NCBI RefSeq assembly: GCF_000425065.1
Contig: NZ_AULB01000013.1
Location: 1 to 64,000, forward strand
From: Actinomadura rifamycini DSM 43936
GTDB taxonomy: Bacteria; Actinomycetota; Actinomycetes; Streptosporangiales; Streptosporangiaceae
Length of the DNA: 64,000 bases
Direction of reading: 5' to 3'
Each line of letters opens with the position of its first letter. The first letter of the stretch is position 1. The notes beneath the pieces were generated by a model, which was given only the letters and a program-made list of their open reading frames with translations, searched no databases and had not been told where the DNA came from. Below, in pieces: positions 33,346 to 42,874 of this stretch. Made by a program: the position numbers and the translations under genes.

Positions 33346-33363
33346 TTGTCACCGGAGTGACAA
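33346..33363. promoter_or_regulatory. 18-bp palindrome TTGTCAC-N4-GTGACAA
   Basis: A perfect palindrome 101 bp upstream of the PucR-type regulator start codon. The half-site TTGTCAC also occurs, as a spaced inverted pair, in the leader of the betaine methyltransferase at 30681-30720. It is probably a binding site for a dimeric regulator. Confidence 0.6.
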
Positions 33364-33464
33364 CCGCCGCGGCGCATTGCGTTCCCGGCGGTACAGCCCC
33401 TTGCGCGTGTGGTCGGTAGCTTCCGGAGCGTCCCCTGGACACCGCGGGGGCGGGAGGTGGAACC

Positions 33465-34679
33465 GTGACCACGACCCTTCAGGAGCGTTCGCCGCTCAAG
33501 CCGTGGGCGGGCGTGCCCAGCGAGCTCTCCGAGGTCTTCCGGCCGCACCTGGACGGCCTGGCCGAGGAGATGATCGAGGAGATCCTGGCCGGGGTCCCCG
33601 AGTACTCCCGCCCGCAGGACGAGGAGTACGCGCGGCTCGTCCGGCTCGCCGTGGAGGGCGCGCTGCGCCAGTTCGTCGACCTGATCATGGACCCGGACAG
33701 CTCGTGGGAGCAGGTCGCGGCCGTCTACCGGGAGATCGGCTGGGCGGAGGCCCGGGAGGGGCGCAGCCTCGACATCCTGCAGACGTCGATGCGGCTCGGC
33801 GCGCGCGTCGCGTGGCGGCGGCTGGCGGTGGAGTCCGAGCAGCACAACATGTCGCGGCACACCCTCGCCAGCCTCGCCGAGGCGATCTTCGCGTTCCTGG
33901 ACGAGATCGCCCGCGCGGCCACCGAGGGCTACACCAAGGCCCGCGAGCAGGAGGCCGGCGAGCTGGAGCACCGCCGCCGCCGGCTGCTCGACATGCTGCT
34001 GGCCGAACCGCCCGCGTCGTCCCGGGCGGTCGCCGACCTGGCGCGGCTCGCGCAGTGGCGGGTGCCGCGCACGGTCGCCGCGGTCGTCCTGTACGAGCGG
34101 GGGCGGCACCCGTTCTCGCACCCGTCGCTGCCGCCGGACGTCCTGTCCGACGTGAACCGGCGCGAGCCGTGCCTGCTGGTGCCGGACCCCGAGGGGCCGG
34201 GGCGGGGCCGGATGCTGGAGTCGGCGCTGCGCGACTGGGTGGCCGCGATGGGCCCGACGGTCCGCACCGAGGACGCCGCGAAGTCGCTGCGCTGGGCGCG
34301 GGAGGCGCTGCCGCTCGCGCGCCGCGGCATCCTGCCGTCCGACCGGCTGATCCGGTGCGCCGACCACATGCCGGCGCTGGTGGTGTTCAAGGACGAGGAA
34401 CTGGTGCGGGCCGTCGCGGACCTGCGGCTCGCGCCGCTGCGGTCCGTCCGGCCCCGGCATCGCGAGCGGCTGATGCGGACGCTGCTGTCGTGCCTGCAGA
34501 ACGGGTTCAACGCGACCGAGGTCGCCGCCCGCCTGCACGTCCACCCGCAGACCGTCCGGTACCGGCTGCACCAGCTCGAGGAGCTGTTCGGCGACCGCCT
34601 GTACGAGCCGGAGGCGCGGCTGGAGATGGAGATGGCGCTGACCGTCTGGCTCACCGCCCCGTCTCCATCAAGCGATTGA
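33465..34679 (+). CDS. PucR/CdaR-family transcriptional regulator
   Basis: A 404-residue regulator. The N-terminal half is the helical DUF5931/RsbRD-like domain typical of actinomycete PucR proteins (LAEEMIEEILAGVPEYSRPQ), the middle a degenerate GGDEF-like region, and the C-terminus the PucR HTH (RTLLSCLQNGFNATEVAARL, HVHPQTVRYRLHQLEELFG). GTG 33465 has ggaggtgg 6 nt upstream. An 18-bp palindrome lies in its promoter region. The target and effector are unknown. Confidence 0.88.
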   Translation: MTTTLQERSPLKPWAGVPSELSEVFRPHLDGLAEEMIEEILAGVPEYSRPQDEEYARLVRLAVEGALRQFVDLIMDPDSSWEQVAAVYREIGWAEAREGRSLDILQTSMRLGARVAWRRLAVESEQHNMSRHTLASLAEAIFAFLDEIARAATEGYTKAREQEAGELEHRRRRLLDMLLAEPPASSRAVADLARLAQWRVPRTVAAVVLYERGRHPFSHPSLPPDVLSDVNRREPCLLVPDPEGPGRGRMLESALRDWVAAMGPTVRTEDAAKSLRWAREALPLARRGILPSDRLIRCADHMPALVVFKDEELVRAVADLRLAPLRSVRPRHRERLMRTLLSCLQNGFNATEVAARLHVHPQTVRYRLHQLEELFGDRLYEPEARLEMEMALTVWLTAPSPSSD

Positions 34680-34710
34680 CCAAGGCGCGCCGGAGGTCTA
34701 CGGTCGGCGC

Positions 34711-35334
34711 ATGACCAGCGACTCCGGCCGGGAGCGCATCCTCGACGTCGCCACCCGGCTGTTCGCCGCGCACGGCTACGACGGCACGTCCACCCGGCTC
34801 ATCGCCGAGGCGGCCGGGCTCAACATCGCCACGGTCGCCTACCACGTCGGCGGCAAGCGCGACCTGTACCTGGCCGTCATGGAACGCGCCCACCGCGCCG
34901 AACGCGCCGCCCTGGAGGCGGCCGTCGCCGACCTCCTCGGCGACCCGCCGCCCGGCGGCCCGGGCGGGGCGGCGCTGCTCGCGCTCGTCGACCGGTACAT
35001 CGACTTCTGCGCGGCGAACCCCGCGGTACCGGCGCTGTGGATGCACCGCTGGCTGTCGGACGCCGCCGACGTCGCGCACCTCGAGAACCTCTACGTCCGG
35101 CCGCTCATGGACCTCGTCGTGAGCGCCGTCCGCCCGTTCGCCGACGACGGCGCGGACGTCGAGTACGCCGTCTGGACGGTCATCTGGGCGACGCACGGGT
35201 TCGCGCGCGGCGGCGCCCTCGACGCGGACGGCCGCCGCCGCGGCATGGACGACCCCGCCGAACTCGCGCGGTTCCGCGCCCACCTGCACCGGCTCGTCAC
35301 CGCCTCCCTGGGGCTCCCCGAGGGCGCGCGGTGA
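34711..35334 (+). CDS. TetR-family regulator of the transporter/decarboxylase operon
   Basis: A 207-residue TetR protein with HTH ILDVATRLFAAHGYDGTSTR, IAEAAGLNIATVAYHVGGKRDLY. Its stop overlaps the GTG start of the GPH-type transporter by 4 bp, so it is the first gene of a three-gene operon and probably represses it in response to the transported compound. Confidence 0.9.
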   Translation: MTSDSGRERILDVATRLFAAHGYDGTSTRLIAEAAGLNIATVAYHVGGKRDLYLAVMERAHRAERAALEAAVADLLGDPPPGGPGGAALLALVDRYIDFCAANPAVPALWMHRWLSDAADVAHLENLYVRPLMDLVVSAVRPFADDGADVEYAVWTVIWATHGFARGGALDADGRRRGMDDPAELARFRAHLHRLVTASLGLPEGAR

Positions 35335-36689
35335 GCGCCCCGGCGACGACGGCGGCCCCGGCCCCGCTGACACGCGCGCGCCTGTTCGGCTACGGCGTCG
35401 GGTCGGTCGGCACGGGCGTGTTCTCGGCCGTCCCCGGGCTGCTCCTGCTCTACTACCTCACCGACGTCCTCGGCGTCGGCGCGGCCGTCGCGGGCGCCGT
35501 CCTCGTCCTGCCGAAGGCGTGGGACGTCCTGCTGAACCCCGTCGTCGGCGCCGCCAGCGACCGCGAAGCCGTCCGGACGGGGCGCCGCACCCGGCTGCTC
35601 CTCGCCGGCGCGTGCACCCTGCCCGTCCTGTTCGCCGCGATGTTCGCCGTCCCGGTGGACTCGCCCGGGTTCGCCGCCGCCTGGACGGGCCTCGCGTTCC
35701 TCCTCGCCGCGAGCGCCTTCGCCTGCTTCCAGGTCCCGTACGTCGCGCTGCCCGCCGAGATCTCGGCCGACCCCGCCGAACGCGGCCGCGCGATGGCCTG
35801 GCGCGTCGTCTGCCTCACCCTCGGCATCCTCGTCGCGGGCGGCGTCGCCCCCGCCGTCACCGACGCGGCGGGCGGCGGCCGCGCCGGGCACGCCCTGATG
35901 GGGCTCGCCGTCGGCGCCGTCATGGCCGCCGCCCTGCTCGGCAGCGCCCTCGCCACCCGCTGGATCCCGTCCAGCCCTGGCCCGCACGCGCTCGGCCTCC
36001 GCGCCGCGCTCCGCACCGCCCGCGGCAACCGCCCGTTCTTCGCCCTGCTCGCCGCGTACGTCCTGCACACCCTCGCGGTCGCGATCATGCTCGCGGGCGC
36101 CCCCTACGTCGCGGCCTACCGGCTGGACGACTACGCCCTCACCTCCGCGATGTTCGTCTGCATGGTCGCGCCGAGCGCGTTCGCGGTGCCGATGTGGCGG
36201 GCGCTCGCGCGCCGGTACGGGGCCGTGCCCTGCTACGCCGCCGCGCTCACCGCGTTCGCCGCCCTCGTCGCCGCGCTCTTCCCGCTGATCGCGTCGACGG
36301 CCGCGGTGCTCGCGCTCAGCGCCGCCGTCGGCGTCTGCTACGCGGCGACGCAGTTCCTGCCGCTCGCGCTGCTGCCCGAGACCGTCCACGCCGACGCCGG
36401 ACGCACCGGGCACGCCCAGTCGGGCGCGTTCACCGGCCTGTGGACGGCCGCCGAGACCGGCGCGCTCGCCCTCGGCCCCGGCGTGTTCGCGCTGATCCTC
36501 GCCGCCTGCTCGTTCCGCTCGTCCGACTTCGACACCCCGGCCGTCCAGCCGGACACCGCGCTCACCGGCGTCGCCGCCGGGTTCACGCTCGTCCCCGCCG
36601 CCCTGCTCCTGCTCAGCGTCCCCCCGCTGCTCGCCTACCGGCGGCTCGCCGCCGCCCACGCACCGAGGACCCCCGATGCCCCTGCCTGA
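35331..36689 (+). CDS. MFS transporter of the GPH (glycoside-pentoside-hexuronide)/MFSD2-like type
   Basis: A 452-residue protein with 12 predicted helices. The N-terminal GVGSVGTGVFSAVPGLLLLY and YYLTDVLGVGAAVAGAVLVL, the cytoplasmic loop DREAVRTGRRT and FACFQVPYVALPAEISADPAER identify the MFS_2 branch, whose members import sugars or, in animals, lysolipids by cation symport. It overlaps the TetR gene by 4 bp and the following PLP enzyme by 14 bp, so the three proteins are tightly co-expressed. Given the partner enzyme, a phosphorylated or lipid-like substrate is a reasonable guess. Confidence 0.88.
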   Translation: MSAPATTAAPAPLTRARLFGYGVGSVGTGVFSAVPGLLLLYYLTDVLGVGAAVAGAVLVLPKAWDVLLNPVVGAASDREAVRTGRRTRLLLAGACTLPVLFAAMFAVPVDSPGFAAAWTGLAFLLAASAFACFQVPYVALPAEISADPAERGRAMAWRVVCLTLGILVAGGVAPAVTDAAGGGRAGHALMGLAVGAVMAAALLGSALATRWIPSSPGPHALGLRAALRTARGNRPFFALLAAYVLHTLAVAIMLAGAPYVAAYRLDDYALTSAMFVCMVAPSAFAVPMWRALARRYGAVPCYAAALTAFAALVAALFPLIASTAAVLALSAAVGVCYAATQFLPLALLPETVHADAGRTGHAQSGAFTGLWTAAETGALALGPGVFALILAACSFRSSDFDTPAVQPDTALTGVAAGFTLVPAALLLLSVPPLLAYRRLAAAHAPRTPDAPA

Positions 36690-38073
36690 GGACGGCCGCC
36701 CCGCCGCCGACCTGCTCGACCGGCTCGCCGCCCTCCGCGGCGCCGACCTGCCCGTCCGCGGCGGCAAGGTCACCGCGTACGTCTACGACACAGGACGCGA
36801 CGCCGTCCACGACCTCGCCGCCGCCGCCTACGCGGAGATGCTCGAAGTCAACTGCCTCGACCCGACCGCGTTCCCCAGCATCGTCGCCCTCGAACGCGAG
36901 GTCGTCGGCGCCGTCGCCGACCGGCTCGGCGGCGGCACCGGCGTGTTCACCAGCGGCGGCACCGAATCGATCATGCTCGCGGTGAAGGCCGCGCGCGACG
37001 CCCGCCCCGTCGCGGGACGGCCGCAGATCGTCCTGCCGGTCACCGCGCATCCCGCCTTCCACAAGGCCGCGCACTACCTCGGCATGGAGGCCGTGGCCGT
37101 CCCCGTGGACGACGGGTTCCGCGCCGACCCCGCGGCCGTCGCCGCCGCGATCACCCCGCGCACCGTCCTCGCCGTCGCGTCCGCGCCGTCCTACCCGCAG
37201 GGCGTCATGGACCCCGTCCCCGAGATCGCGGAGATCGCCGCGTCCGCCGGCGTCCTCTGCCACGTGGACGCCTGCGTCGGCGGCTGGGTGCTGCCGTGGC
37301 TGCGCGACACCGGACGCCCCGTCCCGCCGTTCGACCTCTCCGTCCCGGGCGTCACCTCGCTGTCGTGCGACCTGCACAAGTACGGCTACGCGCCCAAGGG
37401 CGCGTCCGTCGTCCTGTTCGCCGACCCGGCGCTGCGCCGCCGCGCCTACTTCGCGTCCGCCGAATGGCCCGGCTACACGGTCATCAACTCCGGCGTCCAG
37501 TCCAGCAAGAGCGCGGGCCCGCTCGCCGCCGCCTGGGCCACCCTCCACGCCGTCGGCGCCGCCGGCTACCGCGACCTCGCCGCCCGCGCGATGGACGCCG
37601 CCGAACGCCTCGCCGCCGGGCTCCCCGACGGGCTGCGGGTGCTCGGCGCGCCGGTCGTCCCGCTCGTCGCCGTCGCCTCCACCGACCCCGCGCTCGACGT
37701 GTTCGTCCTCGCCGACGAGGCCCGCGCCCGCGGCTGGTTCTTCCAGCCGCAGCTCTCGTACCGCGGCATCCCCGCCAACCTGCACTTCACCATCACCGGG
37801 GTGTCCGACACCGGCGCGCTCCTCGACGCCCTCGCCGCGTCCGCGGAAGCCGCCCGCGCCGCCGGACCGCCGCCCGTCCCCGACGGGCTCGCCGAAACCG
37901 TCGCCGGCCTCGACCTCGACGCCCTCACCGACGCCGGGTTCGCCGAACTGCTCGCGTCCGTCGGCGCCGAACCGTCCGGCGGGATGGCCGTCGTCAACAC
38001 CGTCCTCGACGCGCTCCCCCCGGACACCCGGGAGGCCCTCCTGATCCGCTACCTGTCGGCGCTGTACGCCTGA
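36676..38073 (+). CDS. PLP-dependent lyase/decarboxylase of the sphingosine-1-phosphate lyase group
   Basis: A 465-residue group II decarboxylase-fold enzyme. Landmarks are NCLDPTAFPSIVALEREVVG, FTSGGTESIMLAVKAARD, VDACVGGWVLPWL with the PLP-binding Asp, and the Schiff-base Lys in SLSCDLHKYGYAPKGASVV; these match the sphingosine-phosphate lyase branch better than glutamate or aromatic decarboxylases. It has no membrane anchor. The ATG lies inside the end of the transporter gene. The likely role is carbon-carbon cleavage or decarboxylation of the imported compound. Confidence 0.85.
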   Translation: MPLPEDGRPAADLLDRLAALRGADLPVRGGKVTAYVYDTGRDAVHDLAAAAYAEMLEVNCLDPTAFPSIVALEREVVGAVADRLGGGTGVFTSGGTESIMLAVKAARDARPVAGRPQIVLPVTAHPAFHKAAHYLGMEAVAVPVDDGFRADPAAVAAAITPRTVLAVASAPSYPQGVMDPVPEIAEIAASAGVLCHVDACVGGWVLPWLRDTGRPVPPFDLSVPGVTSLSCDLHKYGYAPKGASVVLFADPALRRRAYFASAEWPGYTVINSGVQSSKSAGPLAAAWATLHAVGAAGYRDLAARAMDAAERLAAGLPDGLRVLGAPVVPLVAVASTDPALDVFVLADEARARGWFFQPQLSYRGIPANLHFTITGVSDTGALLDALAASAEAARAAGPPPVPDGLAETVAGLDLDALTDAGFAELLASVGAEPSGGMAVVNTVLDALPPDTREALLIRYLSALYA

Positions 38074-38192
38074 CCGGACGCGCCGTCCGCAATAGGGCCG
38101 ATCGGGCATACCGCTGTGGCATCATGCGGGCGGGTAAGCAGTCCGTCGTGCCGTCGTGATCCGCCCTGCGCGCGGGGCATGGAAGGGTGTCC

Positions 38193-39923
38193 ATGGCCGC
38201 ATCTCCGCTCCGCGCCGACGACCCGGCCGCGCTCGGGCCCTACCGGCTGACCGGACGCCTCGGCGAAGGCGGCCAGGGAGTGGTGTACCTCGGCGAGGAC
38301 GAGTCCGGGCAGCGCGTCGCCGTCAAAGTGCTCAAGACGTCCGACCCGGCGGCCCGCACCCGGTTCCTCCGCGAGATGGAGGCCGCCCGCCGCGTCGCCC
38401 CCTTCTGCACCGCCGCGGTGCTCGACTCCTCCACCCGCGGCGACCGGCCCTACGTCGTCAGCGAGTACATCGACGGCCCCTCACTGGCGCAGCGGGTGCA
38501 GGACCACGGCCCGCTGCACGGCGGCGCGCTCGTCCGGCTCGCCGTCAACACCGCCAGCGCGCTCGCCGCGATCCACTCCGCCGGGATCGTCCACCGCGAC
38601 CTGAAACCGGCCAACGTGCTCCTCGGCCCGGACGGCCCCCGCGTCGTCGACTTCGGCATCGCGCGCGCCATCGACGCCGACACCAACACCCAGATGGTCG
38701 GCACCCCCGCCTACTTCGCGCCCGAATGGATCGACGGGCAGCCGCCGACCGAGCGGTCCGACGTCTTCGCCTGGGCGGGCACCGTCGTCTACGCCGCCAC
38801 CGGCACGCCGCCGTTCGACTCCGGCCCCTCCTTCGCCGCGCTGATGAACCGCATCGCCAACGCGGAGCCGCGGCTCGACGGGGTGCCCGCCGCGCTGCGC
38901 CCCGTCATCGCCCGCTGCCTCGCCAAGGACCCCGCCCGGCGGCCCACCGCCCGCGAGCTGATCGACCTGCTCGTCAGCCCCGACGGCGACGCCCGTCCGT
39001 CGGCGGGCGACGCCCGTCCGCCGGCCGGGTTCGCCCACCCCGCCCCGCCGACCGGTGCGGCGCCCGTGCCGCCGCCGGGCCCGTCGTTCGTCCCGCCGCC
39101 GCGTCCGCCGTCCCCGCCGTCCACCGTCGAGCAGGAGCGGCCGCGCGCCTGGCGCCACCCGGGCGTGCTCGCGTCCGTCGGCGCCGTCGCGGTCGCGGCG
39201 GCCCTCACGATGGCGTTCGTCGCCGCGGTCGCCTGGCGGGCGGCGGGCAACGAGGAGGACGGCGCGTCCGGGGCGCGCGGCGCGTCGGTCACCGCGACCG
39301 ACGCCTACGACAGCCCGCCGGCGTCCCCGACCGACGCGTACGACAGCCCGCCGCCGTCCCGGAACCTCATCTACGAGAGCGACTTCGTCCACGAGGCGAC
39401 ACTCCCCGAGAACCGCCGCAGATGGATGGAGAACGAGGAGATCCGGTACGTCCCCGCCGGCTACCGGTACGGCATCGCCGCCGAATCCGGATCGACGGTG
39501 GAGGCGAAGCACGCGCCCCTCGCGGACATGCTCGTCACGGCCCGGGGCGGCTTCCAGGGAGCGGCCCCCGGCGCCTCCGAGGTCGGCGTCACGTGCCGCA
39601 ACGACGCCGACGCGTCCTCCACCGTCGGCTACGGATTCATGATGTCGCGCGACGGCAGGACGGAGATCGACCGGTACGGCACGGAGACCACGTCGCTCGG
39701 CTCCGCGCGCGTCCAGCCGAAGGACCGCGCCGACCACGAACTCAAGGCGCTGTGCAAGACCGTCGAAGGCGGCGTGCGGCTCGTCTTCTGGGTGGACGGC
39801 GTCAAGACCCTCGACGTCGTGGACCCCGACCCCCTCCCCGCCGGGGTCTCCGGACTCACCGTCGAGACCGACGGCGCCGCCTTCGCCGCGCTCTTCACCC
39901 GCTTCTCCGTCCACCGCGCCTGA
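38193..39923 (+). CDS. membrane Ser/Thr protein kinase with an extracellular domain
   Basis: A 576-residue PASTA-less kinase. Residues ~17-270 form the kinase domain: GRLGEGGQGVVYLG, the ATP Lys K45 in VAVKVLK, HRDLKPANVLL, DFGIARAID and GTPAYFAPEW. A Pro-rich linker with the repeats DARPSAG and DARPPAG leads to one transmembrane helix (residues ~322-345). Outside are a DAYDSPP repeat and a ~190-residue domain (LIYESDFVHEATLPENRRRW to the end) that looks beta-rich and lectin/LamG-like. ATG 38193 has ggaagg 7 nt upstream. It probably senses an external signal; substrates are unknown. Confidence 0.9.
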   Translation: MAASPLRADDPAALGPYRLTGRLGEGGQGVVYLGEDESGQRVAVKVLKTSDPAARTRFLREMEAARRVAPFCTAAVLDSSTRGDRPYVVSEYIDGPSLAQRVQDHGPLHGGALVRLAVNTASALAAIHSAGIVHRDLKPANVLLGPDGPRVVDFGIARAIDADTNTQMVGTPAYFAPEWIDGQPPTERSDVFAWAGTVVYAATGTPPFDSGPSFAALMNRIANAEPRLDGVPAALRPVIARCLAKDPARRPTARELIDLLVSPDGDARPSAGDARPPAGFAHPAPPTGAAPVPPPGPSFVPPPRPPSPPSTVEQERPRAWRHPGVLASVGAVAVAAALTMAFVAAVAWRAAGNEEDGASGARGASVTATDAYDSPPASPTDAYDSPPPSRNLIYESDFVHEATLPENRRRWMENEEIRYVPAGYRYGIAAESGSTVEAKHAPLADMLVTARGGFQGAAPGASEVGVTCRNDADASSTVGYGFMMSRDGRTEIDRYGTETTSLGSARVQPKDRADHELKALCKTVEGGVRLVFWVDGVKTLDVVDPDPLPAGVSGLTVETDGAAFAALFTRFSVHRA

Positions 39924-39931
39924 CGGCCCGG

Positions 39932-42670
39932 CTACCCCAGCCTCGTCAGCCGGTCCAGCAGCGCCGGGCCGCCGTAGGCGTCCCCGAACCGCAGCGGCAC
40001 CCGCGCCGCGCCCGCCGTCAGCGCGCCCGTCTCCTCGCCCGCCGCGGCCTCCGCGGGCGGATCGCCCTCGGCGGCGACGCCCACCGTCAGCCCCGGCCAC
40101 CCCACGACCGTCACCGCGGACGCCGCCCGCACCGGCGTCGTCCCGCCGAGCCCGTCGTCGACCACCGCGACCCGCTCGCCCGCCTGCGCCAGCGTCGCCG
40201 ACGTCAACGCGCCCTCGGCCGCCCGCACCAGCTCACCGGCCGCCGACACCGCCCCCGCCGCGCTCGCCGTCCGCTGCCCCATCACCGCACCGACGATCAG
40301 CGTCGGGACCCCCGCCACGTCCTTGCGCGCCGCGAACACGAAGTTCCCGCCCGCCGCGTCCGTGAACCCCGTCTTGCCCCCGACGACCCCGAACTGCCCG
40401 AGCAGGAAGTTCCCGTTCGGCCGCGCCGCGCCGCCGTCCGCGGGCTCGAACGTCCGCTGGTTCACGATCTCCGCGAACGCCGGGAGGGCCATCGCGGCCC
40501 GCAGCAGCTTCACCTGGTCCGCCGCGGTGCTCACCGTCCCCGAGTCGTAGCCGCTGGGGTCGGTGTACGTCGTGTTCGCCATCCCCAGCTCGCGAGCCGC
40601 CGCGTTCATCTTCGCCACGAACGCCTGCACGCTGCCCGCGTCCCACTTCGCCAGCTCGTGCGCCACATCGTTCGCGGAGACGACCATCAGCGCCTCGAGC
40701 GCCTTCCGCTGCGTCAGCCGCTGCCCCTGCGTGATCCCCAGCAGCGACTCGCCCCGCTGCCGCCGCATCGGCATCTCCGCGACCCCCTCCGGCGACACCG
40801 CCAGCGTGGGCCCCGGCTCACCCGGCCGCAGCGGATGGTCCCGCAGGTACACGTACGCCGTCATCACCTTCGCGACGCTCGCCGTCGGCGCGGGCACCGC
40901 GTTCCCGGACGCCCCCATCGTCCCGAGCCCCTCGACGAACACCGCCGACTGCCCCGACCCCGGCCACGGCAACCGCGGCGCCGCGCCCGGGAACGTGTGC
41001 TCCGCCGCGATCGTCAGCCGCAGCTCCGGCTCCGGCACCGGCCGCAGCAGCTGCGCCGTCACGACCGCCAGCACTGCCACGAGCACCGCGACCAGCACCC
41101 ACGGCCACGCGCGCCGCCCCGACCGCTCGTCCTCCGGCGCCCCCGCGACCTGCGGCACGTCCTGCCGCGTGACGTCCCCGACCGGCTCGTACCCGACGAA
41201 CCGGACGAGCCCGCCCTCGCCCTCGGACACCTCCCCGCGGTACGCCTCCGGCACGGGCAGGTCCACGACCGTCCGCGCGGCCTCCGCCCTCCGCCCCGGC
41301 GGCGCCTCGAACCGCACCACCGCAGCCCCGGCCCCCTCCGCCGCGCCCCGCGCCACCTGCTCGACTTCGCGAGACGCCGTGCCGCTACCAGGCGCGCTCC
41401 CCGAGCCCCGCCCGGTGCCGTCCCCCGGCTCGGTAGCCCCGCCACGCCGTGCGGCCGCCGCGCCGTCGGCGGGTTCGGCCGTGTCGGGGGTGCGCCGCTC
41501 GGGTCCGCTGGGTGCCGTGCCGCTGCTGGGGGTGCTGGCCGCGCGCTGCTTGGCGTCGTCCGCGCGCTTCGGCGGTCCGTCATGCCGTGCGGCCGCCGCG
41601 TCGTCGCCGGGCTTGGACGTAACGTAGCCGCGCTGCCCGCCCTCGTCCGTCCGCCGCGTTGGGGCCTCGCGTTGTGCGGGGGCCGCGTCGTCGTCCGTCC
41701 AGTCGCTGGGCGCCGCCGTCCCGTCGGCGGGCTCGGCTGTGTCGGGGGTGCGTCGTGCGGGTCCGCTGGGTGCCGTGCCGCCTTCGGGCGTGCTGGCCGC
41801 GCGCTGCTTGGTCTCGTGCGCCTGCTTTGGCGGACCGTCGGACCGTGCGTCCGCCGCGTCGTTGTCGGGTTTGGACGTGTCGGTGGTGCGTTGCCCGGTT
41901 TGGTCCGGCCCCTGTGCCGGGGTCTCGCGTTGTGCGGGGGCCGCGTTGTCGTCCGTCCGGCCGCTGGGCGTCGCCGTCCCGTCGGCGGGTTCGGCCGTGT
42001 CGGGGGTGCGTCGTTCGGGTGTGCTGGCCGTGCGCTGCTTGGTGTCGTCCGCGTGCTTCGGCGGTCCGTCATGCTGTGCGGCCGCCGCGTTGTCGTCGGG
42101 CTGGTCGTTGGTGGGGCCGGACGTGTCGTGGGTGCGTCGTTCGGGTGCGCTGGGTGCCGTGGCGCTGCCGGGCGTGCTGGCCGCGCGCTGCCTGGCCTCG
42201 TCCGCTCGCTCCGGCGGGCTGTCGGGCTGTGCGGCTCCCGTGTCGTCGCCGGGCTCGTCGTTGGCCGGTGCCGTTTCGTCGGTGGGGGCGGACGGGGCGG
42301 GGGTGCTCTGCTCGGGCTCGCTCGGTGCCTGCGGGGCCGCCTTGGGCTTTGCGGTCTCGTCCGACTGCTTTGGCTGGTCGTCGGTCGGTGCGGTGTCGTT
42401 GGTGGGCTCGGACGGCTCGGGGGTGGGGGCGACCTCTTCTTGGCGTTCGGCTTCCTGGTCGTTGGGCTGCTCGGGGGCGGTCTTTGCCCGGGACTCCTCG
42501 GGCGGGGCGGGGAGGCGTTCGGCTCGGGTGGGCGCGGCGCCGGGGCGGCGGACGGCCATGTCGTCGCGGGTCTTCGTGACGTCCGGGACGCGGAACTCGG
42601 CCGTGGGCGTGCGGGCGGGCGCGCGGTCGGCCGGTTCGTCGGTCTTGGGCGCGTCCGGGGTGTCGGTCAC
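39932..42670 (-). CDS. D-alanyl-D-alanine carboxypeptidase with a long repetitive cytoplasmic N-terminus
   Basis: A 912-residue membrane-anchored penicillin-binding protein. Residues 1-500 are Pro/Thr/Ala/Asp-rich and disordered, containing four copies of a ~90-residue repeat with the core TPDTAEPADGT and DGPPKRADDAKQRAASTP. One transmembrane helix lies at about 521-541. The peptidase S11 domain follows with S598xxK601 (ASVAKVMTAY), S665-x-N667 (SAND) and K766TG (KTGFTD), all intact, so D-Ala trimming of peptidoglycan outside the cell is expected. Typical DacA/DacC proteins are ~400 residues and have a signal peptide instead. GTG 42670 follows aaggagg. It is divergent from the ECF sigma gene. 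Confidence 0.88.
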   Translation of the reverse strand: MTDTPDAPKTDEPADRAPARTPTAEFRVPDVTKTRDDMAVRRPGAAPTRAERLPAPPEESRAKTAPEQPNDQEAERQEEVAPTPEPSEPTNDTAPTDDQPKQSDETAKPKAAPQAPSEPEQSTPAPSAPTDETAPANDEPGDDTGAAQPDSPPERADEARQRAASTPGSATAPSAPERRTHDTSGPTNDQPDDNAAAAQHDGPPKHADDTKQRTASTPERRTPDTAEPADGTATPSGRTDDNAAPAQRETPAQGPDQTGQRTTDTSKPDNDAADARSDGPPKQAHETKQRAASTPEGGTAPSGPARRTPDTAEPADGTAAPSDWTDDDAAPAQREAPTRRTDEGGQRGYVTSKPGDDAAAARHDGPPKRADDAKQRAASTPSSGTAPSGPERRTPDTAEPADGAAAARRGGATEPGDGTGRGSGSAPGSGTASREVEQVARGAAEGAGAAVVRFEAPPGRRAEAARTVVDLPVPEAYRGEVSEGEGGLVRFVGYEPVGDVTRQDVPQVAGAPEDERSGRRAWPWVLVAVLVAVLAVVTAQLLRPVPEPELRLTIAAEHTFPGAAPRLPWPGSGQSAVFVEGLGTMGASGNAVPAPTASVAKVMTAYVYLRDHPLRPGEPGPTLAVSPEGVAEMPMRRQRGESLLGITQGQRLTQRKALEALMVVSANDVAHELAKWDAGSVQAFVAKMNAAARELGMANTTYTDPSGYDSGTVSTAADQVKLLRAAMALPAFAEIVNQRTFEPADGGAARPNGNFLLGQFGVVGGKTGFTDAAGGNFVFAARKDVAGVPTLIVGAVMGQRTASAAGAVSAAGELVRAAEGALTSATLAQAGERVAVVDDGLGGTTPVRAASAVTVVGWPGLTVGVAAEGDPPAEAAAGEETGALTAGAARVPLRFGDAYGGPALLDRLTRLG

Positions 42671-42874
42671 GAGCCGCTCCTCCTTGAGTTGTGTTCCGGC
42701 GTGCGGGCGGAGCGGACGATCGCCGATGCCCCCGTGTAGTCATGAGGATGCCCGGACGAGCCGGAAGGTTCGGACGCGTTACGGATTAGTGATCGAGAAC
42801 CGTGAACTCCTTTGCGGGGGTGCGGAGAGACGTCGTCGACAGAGCCCCCGCACGGGAAGGCCGGCATACATGTC

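Noticed and set aside
38156..42739. A 1527-codon open frame on the plus strand
   Set aside because: It runs antisense to the carboxypeptidase gene and out of frame with the Ser/Thr kinase; composition is Arg/Pro/Gly-rich without any domain, a usual effect of very high GC.
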